Positions 54,160 through 64,000 of a stretch of DNA of 64,000 bases are shown here, in pieces. Each line of letters begins with the position of its first letter. Positions within the stretch are counted from its first letter, which is position 1. The translations under genes were made by a program, and so were the position numbers. The stretch comes from Omphalotus guepiniiformis (taxonomy: Eukaryota; Basidiomycota; Agaricomycetes; Agaricales; Omphalotaceae), in NCBI GenBank assembly GCA_028554645.1, contig JAQOOI010000074.1, positions 806,001-870,000 of the forward strand, given 5' to 3'. Below the pieces are notes generated by a model, which saw nothing but the letters and a program-made list of their open reading frames with translations, did no database searches and was not told where the DNA came from.

Positions 54160-55878
54160 ATGCTAGTAAGTCTTCAGATACTTTGAACATGTTTGCCTGA
54201 CAATGACAAACTTGTAATAGACTTCTTCCTCCATTCAATCGTCGCCTGCTATTGCAGTATCAACCCGTCGCGTGTTCCCTCTGTCAAGAGGCCCCTCAGA
54301 TCCGAAGGTCAAACCGCTTTCTATCATCGATGCATCTGTACTGCGCTACGCCCCCACCAGTGCGACCTGGTTTTTTGATAAATCACCAGGATTTTCACTA
54401 GATGCACTTGTCTTTTCTCTGCAAAAGACGTTAGATGCATATCCTCAATGGAGTGGATCCTTGCACACAACACAAGCGCCACATGATACCACAAGCAACA
54501 TTCCGCACAATCAACGTTTTGCTCGTCCTCGATTGGCTTGGGGGTTTCCCACTGATCCTGGTGTTGAGCTTGTTATAGCCGAATCAATCCATAAGCTCTC
54601 CCCGCTGCTGCCAACTCCAGCAGAGAGGACATCGACCAAGCGGATTTGGGACGGAAGCGTGATAGCTTCTCTTGGCCTTTTACCTGACAGTCCCAAACTT
54701 GCGTTGCACGATCGTTTGTCGCACCAGGATCTCCCGTGTATGGTTGTTCAAATAACAATCTTTGCTTGTGGTGGTATCGCAATTGCAGTGAAGCTGGCCC
54801 ACCCTCTCGCCGATGCCCAGACCCTCCTAACCTTCGTACATGATTGGGCTGCAATCCACAGAGGTGCCGAGGTCCCTGAGAAGCCGTTTGAGCCAGAAAC
54901 ATTGGACGAGGCGGCTCAGGGCGATATTAATATGTTGGAACCAGATGAAGCTATCCTAGCCCGCGCCCAAAAGATATCTCTTCACAGATACGATTGGTGG
55001 GCGTCTGCGACGCCAGATTGTCCCCCATTCATGCTGCAGGAGACTGAAGTACCGTCCGCTATCCGATCACATCCGGCTGCGAACAAGCTAGGAAAGCCGC
55101 TTCCGTGGGCAGAGTGGGACATATTGAAGCCAGTTGCCTATCGCTTAGTCTACTTTTCACGCTCGGAAATTCTCGCAATATGGAAAGCCGCAGTTGCAGA
55201 GTCACCGTCTGCTGAAGAGGCCCCTCCGAAGATAAGTAAACTGGACGCGCTGCTGGCACACATCTGGTCTCTTATTGTCCGTGCACGCGAGATTTCTTCG
55301 AAGGATTTCAATGTCCATCTTGACGTGACGATTGGGCTTCGGTCACGCCTTGGGTTGCCTGCCAATTTCCTAGGATCGCCAATACTGAACGTTCCGGTTA
55401 CGGTTCCTGCTTCGCAGGTCAAACTTAGCTCTGCCGCAAGAATTCGGTCTGCCATAGCACCCTACGACCATTCAGCATTAGGCGACATGTTGCATGAGCT
55501 TGCGTACGAGGTAGACCTCTCCAGACGATGGAACGCCTTCCTTGGGCAGAAACATACAATTGTGACCAGCTGGCTAGAGAACAGACCGGGGATGAGTGCA
55601 TATGATGTTGATTTTGGGTTCGACGCAAAGCCCCGAATCGTTGACCCACTTATGCCAGAGTGTGATGGATGGTAAGCTGTGTAACCATATGTTCGCTCAG
55701 ATATAGATTAAATGTTGTCTTTGGCAGCGTACAAATCATGGAAAGTGGGTCGAAAAGCAGGAATGGCAGTGACACGAATCAATGGGTACCCTGGTATGAG
55801 GATGGGGTCTCAGTAAGCCTGCATTTCAGGGAAGATGTATTGTCGAAAATTTTAGCTGATGACAAGCTGTTCCCATAA
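54160..55878 (+). CDS. BAHD-type HxxxD acyltransferase (trichothecene acetyltransferase-like)
   Basis: Acyl-CoA-dependent transferase family protein, likely O-acylating a small metabolite. The catalytic HPLAD (HxxxD) lies in IAVKLAHPLADAQTLL at about residues 196-200, and VDFGFDAKP replaces the DFGWG structural motif near the C-terminus. Length of about 500 residues is typical. The long exon starts without an ATG, so I infer a two-codon first exon at 54160 (ATG CTA) spliced by a 59-nt GTAAGT..TAG intron to TSSSIQSSPAIAV; the exact start remains uncertain. A last intron (about 55672-55726) leads to VQIMESGSK and the stop at 55878. Divergent from the FAD monooxygenase, it may act in the same pathway. 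Confidence 0.82.
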
Positions 55879-55902
55879 TTTGTGATGTTATCTGTACATG
55901 CG

Positions 55903-58262
55903 TTATGATTCATGTGCTTTTGCCCAAAGCCGTCCGGGTAAACCCAAAGTGCCACCTCTTCGACAAATCTCTTCTAGTGCTTCGAGCTTGAAATCTGCTC
56001 CTAATGCACCGTGCACTTCGACGCTGATCCCGCGTGCCTTGGTCTCATCGTAAGCCACGGAAATTTCTACTAGGCCTGATATCGGTGGATGCTCTGGAGC
56101 TGTCATGACAATCTTGGAGCGACGAGGTTTGAACGTCATTGGGTCGATGTGAGAAGCCTCGAATATCGGGTCAGAGTTATGTGAAGGAATGAAGACGTTA
56201 ACGGGTATTTTGCGAGGTGTCACGGTGCCTGATGAATGGGATATTCACGATCAATCAGACTAGACACCAGTGAACGTACCAGAGATAACGGCCTGTAAAT
56301 CTTCCTCTGTAGTCACATTCTCTTGTTGCTGATATTCCACATCGACGGCAAGTCCTTCGGTTTTCCATTGGCATGCAGACAGAGTCTCGTTTAGCCAGCA
56401 TTGCTCGCGTACAACCTATCAACGTGAATGAGCCAGACTAATGGAAGCAGGAAATGTTGAATATCGTTACCTCCAGTACACCCCATACCTCCTTCATGCT
56501 GTGAACCGGCACCTTCTCGAGAAGGAACCCCGCTTCTTCGGGAGACGTCAAGCGGAGTTGTAGAGGTGGATGAGCTGACGTTGGAGAGCGCCAATGAAAT
56601 ATTCCGCATAGATTTCCAGGAACAAGGTTGTTAAAAACTTACATGTAAAGCAATATAACGTTCAGGGGACACTGGGTTGGACGGATTGAGCTGGCAGCGA
56701 TTTTAGCTTTCCGAATGTGATACAATTTAGTCTTCTGACCCACCAGCAAATCCACCCAGCTTCCAGTCCCGTATGACATCATTCCTACTGCGTTCAACGT
56801 CTCCATGCTACTCAAAGGATTGATGACCAGCTCAATATCCCTCATTTTTGTCTGACTCATCACAACGCCTGGATACTTTCCACCACTTGTAAAGTCTAGC
56901 ATCCAAACATTTCGTCCTGGGGAGTCGTTTGTAGGATCAAGGGAGCTCAGATCCAGAAGCTGAGGAAAGACATGCTCTAGGTCTAACCCGCTGGGTACGA
57001 GGGGGAAAGTGGGACGAGTGGTCAGTGTGGGTATGGACATGGAGGCAGGAAATAGATGCGTTGCTACGGAGGGAGACAGTGTGAGTGTTGCAGTTGTTGC
57101 GCCTTTGGGGCGCGACGCAAGATAGGATCGGACGTTGGAAAGAGGGACATCAAACTGGGGGAGGGCTGGATTGGTAGTGGAATCTAAACTTGTTGAGGCG
57201 ATACCGCGAAGAAGGGTGAGGTAGGAGAGTGGTGATATGTACACCAAGAACGATAGACAAGGTGACATCAAATACGGAAGAGGCAGGGCATGAGCCCTCA
57301 GGAGGTAGATATCCAATGGCGCACGCTCTACAGACAAGGAGCTAGACGAAATTTTGAAAGGAGCCTAGTATTTGGAGAAGAATAACTCACGATGCGACCA
57401 CCTGCGCTTCAGTTTTCGAGAACGACTCCACCACAGTACACAGCTCATCGACATCTACAAACCATCTAACTCCACCATCTTCCTTTCTTTCAGCCAATCT
57501 GTCTAGCATAACCAGATAGCGTAGGTGATCTAGAATGATGTTGCCTAGTCGTGCAGCTTCCACTGGATCTCGGACTTGGTCTGGACGTTGCACCTCTGTA
57601 AGGAACCCTTGAAAGCTCTTCTGTAGAAATGCATCTAGAGATATGGAGCCGCTAATATTGGAAGAATCCGGAGCACTGATAGCATACGAAGTCTTGACAT
57701 TGGAGACTTGTGCATTCGACTCCGCACGGTCGACTGAGAATTCTACGTCTACCACCAGAACCTTTCCACCTAAGACGAGACTGACGCCGGTTTCTCCTAC
57801 TTTGTCCTTGAAAGTCTCCATTCCCACCAAGGCGGCCCATGCTTCAAATCGAGAGATAGACCAGTCCACCAGCGCAGCGCGATCTGGCGGTATGTCCTCC
57901 CCGTAGTTCGTCCCAGACCTTTTCCTCAGAGCTGACACAGTTTGCTGGACGTTCTGTTCCGACTAGGTCATCTTTTCAGTTATACGGCTTGCTGAGATAA
58001 TGAACGATCTGACAAGATGCAAGGAGTGATACAAAGCTGCCTGTTGACGCAGGAGAGATACGAGTTTCGTATTCGTAAAGTCAGCCGAGTGATATTGGTT
58101 GAGAGAATTCACAAGCTGATCGGATATTTGTATGATATCTTGCAATACGCTACACGATGCTTCGGCAGAGGACGCGAATGGATGAGTAACATGAGGAGCG
58201 AGTCCATCATGCACCTTTAAATTTTGTATTGTCGAAAGGAGAGTTCCCGGAAGATCGTTCAT
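55903..58262 (-). CDS. med1: Mediator subunit Med1
   Basis: Subunit of the Mediator middle module, bridging regulators and RNA polymerase II in the nucleus. The ATG at 58262 starts MNDLPGTLLSTIQNLKVHDG; a helical N-terminus (DIIQISDQLVNSLNQY, LVSLLRQQAALYHSLHL) follows. An in-frame TAG at 57964-57966 is avoided by a 51-nt GTCAGA..CTAG intron leading to SEQNVQQTVSALRKRSG. Then come the Med1 core: FEAWAALVGMETFKDKVGE, GKVLVVDVEFSVDR, LPLPYLMSPCLSFLVYIS, and a final portion (LTSPEEAGFLLEKVPVHSM, VREQCWLNETLSACQW). Length and order fit the PF10744-like Med1 family. Its stop lies only 24 bp from the stop of the convergent acyltransferase gene. Confidence 0.75.
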
Positions 58263-58514
58263 AGCATCTGGGATTTGGTAGTCGTGGTTCAATGCAAACC
58301 AAGTTACCTGGTCAAAGCTGCATAAATGTCATCATGTGACATTCACGCGTCCTTAGCTCTATAATTATTAGTACAAGCTCTCTCAATCTCATCTCGAGCC
58401 TTTTAGTGTATCTTAGTGGAAGGGTTTTATGTGACAGTCTGAACCAGTTTCATAACCTGAAGTACCTGTACTACATGACTGTAATGGAAGTAAAAACTTT
58501 TCTGGAAAACCACT

Positions 58515-59382
58515 TTATGCGACACCCTGCGATGTTTTTCCGGCGTTTGCAGTGTCAGTCTTGATGTTCGTGGTAAGCTTAGTCCTAAGTCAGTCAAGGT
58601 GAGTGTCTGAATGTAATATCAAAGATGAGACATACTGTTCTTCCGAAAGAGAGTCCTCCAAGTCAGAGGTATCAGATCCTTTGGCTTTCGCTTGAGCGAT
58701 CTAATCAAAACCATAAGCAATTGCAGTCGTGATTCTCCTAAAGATGACTTGCCTTGATATTGAGCACTTGAACTTCGCCAGTCAATTTAAGAACCTTGTT
58801 CTTGATCTTGCCAACCTGAAGAGCGGCGGCTACAACGCGTCACTTCCGTTGTCGCATATTTACATGGAGAGCTGGCGCTTACCTGTGGCACCGCTGGCAT
58901 CGTCAATCTGAGGGTTGAAGTCGTCTGTCTCGGCGCTCTCGGCAGCCTCACGCATAGTGTTCATTGCTTCCTAAAGCGCTATAAGCACCTTTGCAGCCAA
59001 CAAAGATGTCGAAAACGTACTAGAGTATCTGAACTGACGGTGGTAAGATCGACACCATCGAAAGGATCTAATAGACATCAATCGTAAGTAAGGCTCAGCC
59101 ATCGACTTCAGAGTAATGCCGGTCGACTTGCCCACAAAGACGGCATTGGCTTCAGCCTGGGCGTTTCCACCGACGCCATCAGAGATTTGGAAATCCGCGT
59201 AACTGTAGAGGGTCACAAATTAAGTTCAGACAGACACCCCGGTTCAACGGCTAAACCACCACATACGCTTGCTCAACAAAGGCAGCACGGGCAACGACCT
59301 CGTTACCAGTTGGAATTGGGGCCGCGGAAACCACTCCGGCAAGGAGAGGAGCACAAAGAGCAAAGAGAGCGAAACGGACCAT
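58515..59382 (-). CDS. Small secreted fungal protein with conserved helical core
   Basis: MVRFALFALCAPLLAGVVSA (ATG at 59382) is a clear signal peptide. Five short exons follow. They encode NEVVARAAFVEQA, YADFQISDGVGGNAQAEANA, DPFDGVDLTTVSSDTL with TMREAAESAETDDFNPQI, then LQVGKIKNKVLKLTGEVQVL and a Lys/Asp/Ser-rich tail ending GKTSQGVA at 58515. The product is about 190 residues, Ala/Asp/Asn-rich and almost Cys-free, with a predicted long helix in the C-terminal half. This type of small secreted protein recurs in agaricomycetes with no known function. A TATA-like box (TATAAAAG on the minus strand, 59577-59584) lies about 200 nt upstream. Confidence 0.75.
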
Positions 59383-60474
59383 GCTGGAAAATGGAGAAAT
59401 TTCAAACGACGACGAGGAATGCAAGAAGGGCCGGAAAACAAAAGAAAACAGGCTGGCTGTCGGGTGGGTGGAAAGTGCTGGTTCAGCAAGAAAAGAAAGT
59501 ACTGAGGAAAAGAAGGTGAGACGCCGTCAAGACAGTCAAGGTTCAAACTGATTAGACATGCAACCGTTGTGTATCTCTTTTATATTGAAGGATTGGACGG
59601 CCCGGCAAAGCAGCACGGCCAGCGCGTTTGTGTTCCAGAAACATACATGATCTGATTCTGAACGCTAGCATTCTTGTGCGGTTGCTAGAGGAACTGGCAA
59701 GATTACGCGTGGCCGTTAATTATAATACCTCCGAATCATCTAGGGTATGTTTTGTAACAAAATCGCCCGTTAGTTTTCACAGGCCATGATGAAAAATCAG
59801 TACACGAACGAGCTGACTTCAGAAGGACGGATTAAGGAGCAGTCCTCAGGCTGACCCAAATTGGACAAAGTTCCTACGCCCAGAACGCAGTCCTGATAGA
59901 CGACCGAACCTCCAGGAACTCGCTCAGTCTCATAAGGCACTCCAGGTCCCAGGGTCTCCTAGTCTCCTGTAATCATCAAGCCAACCGAGGCCAACCAGGG
60001 CCAACCGTTTCGATTGACATTCTGTTTCTGCCGACGGCAACTTGCACCTCAGGGTGGCAACTTGTCTATCCCGGACCGCTGGTGTTAGTATTTGAATTGT
60101 GCTTTCCCCCAAGGACTACAGCCTAGAGAAAATGTACATACCTAGTGTGTGATATTCGATAACACAATCGAGTACCTTGGGGGCTAGCATGTTTATACAG
60201 TAGGTGGAGGGTCCGGGAGTAATAAATGAGGCCAGCGGCCCTCCCATAATGCCAAGGATATCATTTCCCGTGGTTACACCGAGTCCTGTGAATGAGCAAC
60301 CACACTGGAACCAGGAAAAGGCTGGAATAGGGTACTTCAAGAACACAGCCAACAGAGGATAAAAAGAAGCTCAACAATGCAAATAATTTACACAATTGCT
60401 ACATACATACTGTTGATTAAAATCAAGACGCAGAGAAGATCAATGATAAAGATGCGGACGTAATGAAGTGTGCA
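59383..60474. other. 1.1-kb intergenic interval with a 10-bp tandem repeat
   Basis: Holds the small secreted protein's promoter and the 3' flank of the next gene. Three tandem copies of CCAACCGAGG-like decamers occupy 59981-60007. A minus-strand frame at 60116-60352 (hydrophobic stretches, Gly/Thr-rich, no ATG start) is unrecognisable and I do not call it a gene. Confidence 0.4.
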
Positions 60475-63400
60475 TCAAGTAGGAGCCCAAGACCCGCTCG
60501 CGCGAACGTCATCCACTCCCATTGGTTTCCAACCCGGCAATCGCCAGGCAGAGATGTTAATGACCATGTTGTTCAAAGCTCTCAAAGCAGATGCCTTGAA
60601 GCCTTCGCGCCAAAAGGTCTCGGTCACAGATGCGGTCGAATAATGGGTCGAAGAAAAGCGGTATAAATCCGGGTAGAAGGGGTCATAGTAAGTCGTAAGA
60701 TACATGTGCTTGGCATAAGATATTGCAATTCTAGCCATTGACAAACATAAGCACCTGTGGAGACGAAGAAATGAAAACGAACCTATACATGACAATAATG
60801 AGAAAAATTTGTACTAGGCCCCACACGAACCATGCTCGAGCGGCCGATAGGCGGCGACCAGGGAACATAGGTGACTAAAAGAAGGTTGTTGTTACTTGGT
60901 AAGTGATCGAAGGTACTAAAAAACTTACTGTGGTGCCACTTCTCTGCATACTAGCCCGCAGTGGTGCAAGCCTAGTCTTGATCTCTTCCGTACTCACAGA
61001 CAGCTCTTTTGCAAGCTGTCCTCTGCTTGCGCGTGCAGCACGAGACGCTTCTTCGAGTTTCTGTATGCGATTTCGAATCTCATCTGTTTCAACGAGAGCC
61101 CTGATGTGGGAGACGGGTTAGCATAAGAGTGAATGAACTTAATGTGCATACGTACTGTTCTCCATCCTTGATATCCTCGACAAGACTACGAAGACCGCTG
61201 GTAATACGCTGAACAGCCTCCTGCCGCGTCAATGGAAAACCATCGGAGTCCGAAGGTTCAACAGAGTCAGGCTCCTCAACAGCTCTTCCCATCGCATCAA
61301 CAATGCGCACTACACTCCTGTTCCGAGACGTGTCCTTTTGCCTCTCTTCGTCAGGATGTTTCCGTCCAAAAGCATCCACGACACGTATACCGGGAGTCTT
61401 TCGTGGACTACGGGGCCTGCGAGGAGGTGAGACTTGGATCAAAGGCGGTGGAGGTTTAAAATTCTCGTTCTCCTCGCTCTTTCCGACATCAACCGAAGGC
61501 TTGAGCGACCCATCCTTTTGGACAGGTCGACCGTTCTCTTCAGGCTGCACATGTTCATCCTGTACGCTGTCCTTGACAGATTCGTCCAAACTTTGCTCTG
61601 ACTCCAATGCAGAATCTTGTTGAAACCGTACACTTTTCTTGAACGGTGTTGTAAGCCATCCTCCAGGTAGCGCAGGCGTTTGGGGAGGCATCGATGCCGC
61701 TCTCGATAGTGATGCTACAGGAGTAGCAAGACCGCTATCACCTTCTTTTTCGTCGTCTGTCGGAAGAGAATGTGATCGTATCAGGGGATTGTGTCTCTGG
61801 GGAATGGGTGTCAACACCCACGCTCCTGGCGGTTTAGGTGTCTTCGCCACAGACAAGCTACCAGGGAACGCTGAACTCTGAGGCTCTTGCAATGGAAACT
61901 CCCCATCATCAGACGATGCTGACGAAGGAGGATCTGGAAGATCTGGCAAATATTTAGGAGGCGAAGGGGTTTCAAATTCGAGCTTGGAAGTACTGAAAGA
62001 GGGAAATTTCGGAGGTGTTGAGGGGAACGGGAATATATGCTGAGGTGGTTCTGGTGTTGAGGGTATATCTGAAGGAGGAGAAGGTGGAGGAGAAGGTGGC
62101 GAAGTAATGACCTTCTTAAGTCTAGCCTCATCGTTCATACCAGCCGAGATAGGTAGAGGAGATTGTACAGGAACTTCTGGATCGGGGGATGGAAGTGCGG
62201 CCTTCGCATGAAGTGTAGGAGTGCGCTCCTGGGCAAGATCTTCCTCTTCGTCGTCGGTATCTATCACCAAGGTATGAAATCAGCTAGGATACAAGTACTA
62301 CGCAAGATACACACCAGTCAATACGTGCTCAGAACTCTGTGCAGGGTCACGTAGAGCCTCCTCATTACGTGGAGCCTCATTTACATACACGCTGGGGACC
62401 TCTTGGTGATGCTCCGATTGATGTTGAGGCTGAGACAATGAGACATCCTGACGTACATCCGAACTTGACCTGTCGGACGAAGGAAACAACAATTTCCCTG
62501 GATTGCCGTTCAGCGAGGTCCGAACAGGAATGTGACTGGTCCTATCATTCAGGTTGGAAACCGTACGTGAGCGGGGTTGGGGGGGAGAAGACGGTGAAGA
62601 TTGCGTCTGTGCATGTATTTGACTTCGAGTGGTAGGAGACCCATGGTGCAAGGAAGTACGAGAGGACGCGAAACGAACTGAAGATGTTGATGTGGATTGT
62701 GAGGGGGATTTATCGCTTTTTGTCTTGTCGTAACTAGTATTTCCATTTGTGATAGGTGGCGATGGGGAGACAGGTCTATTCGGGTGGTTAGCCAAACGCG
62801 AGGCTAACACCGGTCGCTTGGTAGATGGGGAGAGGGTGGAAGATGACGCTTTGGCTTTGACATTGGGAAGGGGGGATAACGCCCTTAGTGATTTACCGGA
62901 CGCGGCAGGAGAATTAGAAGTGTCTCGTTCACGTACGGGAGAATGTGCATGCAAAGATGGCGACTGAGTTGTGCGAAGGCTCTCGGCGCGCACCCTCGGT
63001 TTATGAACTACAGGTTTAGGCTGCTGTGCAGATGCAATGGAAGAGGTCGAAAGTGAGGGCGAGGGTGAGGGTGAGGGGTTGACACTATGACTACGATTAA
63101 GAGCAGGAGAAGACCCATGTCCATCTTGGATAGAAGAATGCGATCGCGTATGTGCCCAATGGGGACGAGATGCACTCCAATGTCTCTCCCTTTCATGCTG
63201 AACCTCGGTGACTAATTCCTTCATCGACTCTTTTTCGCCAGCGCTTCTGGAGTTTATACTCGGTGAGCTAGCCCGCGAAGAGGTATATGAAGAGGAATGC
63301 GAAGAAGCAAGAGAATGGTGACGGTGACGCATTGAATGTTCGTCAGGCTCGTCCACTTTCGAGTGATGAGATGGGACACTGTGTGTACGTTCGCGATTTG

Positions 63401-64000
63401 CCGTCGGTGAGTGCAGACTTAAACTGGAGGTGGGTCGAGAAGAGTGTGGATGCCATTGTGGTCTTGGGGAATTCCAATTCCTTTCACGTTCGTGCTCCAC
63501 TTCAACCTGAAATTCGGTCTCGATCTCCGTTCCATCGTTCAAACTGATGATCGAACCATTAGAGCTAGTTCGAGAAGACGAACGGGAATGATGTTTGGGC
63601 TTAGGTGAAGTCATGGATAGCCTGGAATCCGGTCGCGCTGGCGTGCTACTCGTGCGTAGACGAGCGGACGGCGAATGTACGTTGTAATTTGTTGGACGAG
63701 AACTTATACTAGCACGAGGTTTATTCCAATTGTGCTCTCTTTCTAAGTTGCGCTCCTGTTCCCTTTCTTTCAGCAACTCCCGGTCTGGGTGATGACAATT
63801 TCAGAGCGGGGTGGTTGACAAAGAAAGGCTCACTTACACTCAGCTTGAGAGCTTATAGAGCTCGTCCTTTTCGACGAAGCATCGTCGTCAAAGCTACGTA
63901 ACGATGAACTACTCCCTCTTCTCGCAAGCGAACTATGTTCGTGATTTAAGATCGGGGTTGGAATTGGTGACGAAGCCAAGATAGCGCCATGGCTGGAATG
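60475..64000 (-). CDS. Large Ser/Pro-rich protein with RERxW repeats and C-terminal TM (partial, runs off right edge)
   Basis: The N-terminus is missing, as the frame stays open to base 64000. Exons run from 64000 to 63835, 63781 to about 62310, about 62265 to 61150, and further short ones to the stop at 60475. The first 900 or so residues are disordered, Ser/Arg/Pro/His-rich, and carry three spaced copies of a motif with E-REHNWNKPR, HERERNWNSPRPQW and HERERHWSASRPHW. A Pro/Ser region and GIRVVDAFGR / VRIVDAMGR pair precede a helix with VETDEIRNRIQKLEEASRAA. Then a hydrophobic segment (AWFVWGLVQIFLIIVMYR) looks like a TM helix. The last 100 residues are ordered. Function unknown; a nuclear-envelope or spindle-pole role is speculative. 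Confidence 0.65.

Noticed and set aside
57955..57975. In-frame TAG suggesting Med1 is broken or two genes
   Set aside because: A 51-nt GT..AG intron with a branch-point-like CTGAA removes the stop and keeps the frame.
1..64000. CRISPR arrays, insertion sequences or prokaryotic operons
   Set aside because: No repeat-spacer structure or terminal inverted repeats with transposase seen; intron-rich eukaryotic genes throughout.

Overview
This 64 kb window looks like a chromosomal segment of a filamentous basidiomycete, most likely an agaricomycete. Genes are dense and mostly split by about 50-nt introns. The gene set fits: RACK1 with an intronic U24 snoRNA, ribosomal protein L12, Utp6, Got1, Bub2, Med1, a PHO80-type cyclin, a Ksp1/Ran1-type kinase, an Argonaute, a CBM1 secreted protein and an agaricomycete-type P450. 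I recognise about 29 protein-coding genes and one snoRNA. I see no rRNA, tRNA, CRISPR array, intact transposon or viral element. Exon joins were worked out by eye from GT..AG sites and reading frame, so gene outer limits are firmer than every internal junction.

Layout. 0.9-5.7 kb: an AP-4 epsilon-like adaptin divergent from the Bub2 GAP. 6.0-9.2 kb: a nucleoside hydrolase divergent from RACK1, whose third intron carries U24. 9.4-13 kb: an unknown acidic protein and a Dal5-like MFS permease. 13.4-18.3 kb: three consecutive genes with intronless coding regions, namely an alpha/beta hydrolase, a HET-domain protein with a duplicated C-terminal module, and a four-TM membrane protein. 18.8-19.9 kb: a HIT-like protein, followed by 2.5 kb with no supportable gene. 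22.4-34.3 kb: housekeeping block of Got1, a Ser/Pro-rich protein, Utp6, a Ksp1-like kinase, a PHO80-like cyclin and L12. 34.4-41.5 kb: five minus-strand genes, including a putative mitochondrial membrane protein, an HSL-type hydrolase, a mucin-like membrane protein, a CBM1 protein and a promethin-like membrane protein. 42-56 kb: P450, Argonaute, ketopantoate-reductase family protein, two tandem FAD monooxygenases and a divergent HxxxD acyltransferase. 55.9-64 kb: Med1, a small secreted protein, and a large Ser/Pro-rich protein running off the right edge.

How they relate. Most genes are unlinked housekeeping functions arranged as divergent pairs with about 150-220 bp promoters. Possible functional groupings are the oxygenase/acyltransferase set at 50.5-55.9 kb, with the P450 nearby, which resembles a small tailoring cluster without a visible core synthase, and the intronless HET neighbourhood, which looks like lineage-specific accessory content.
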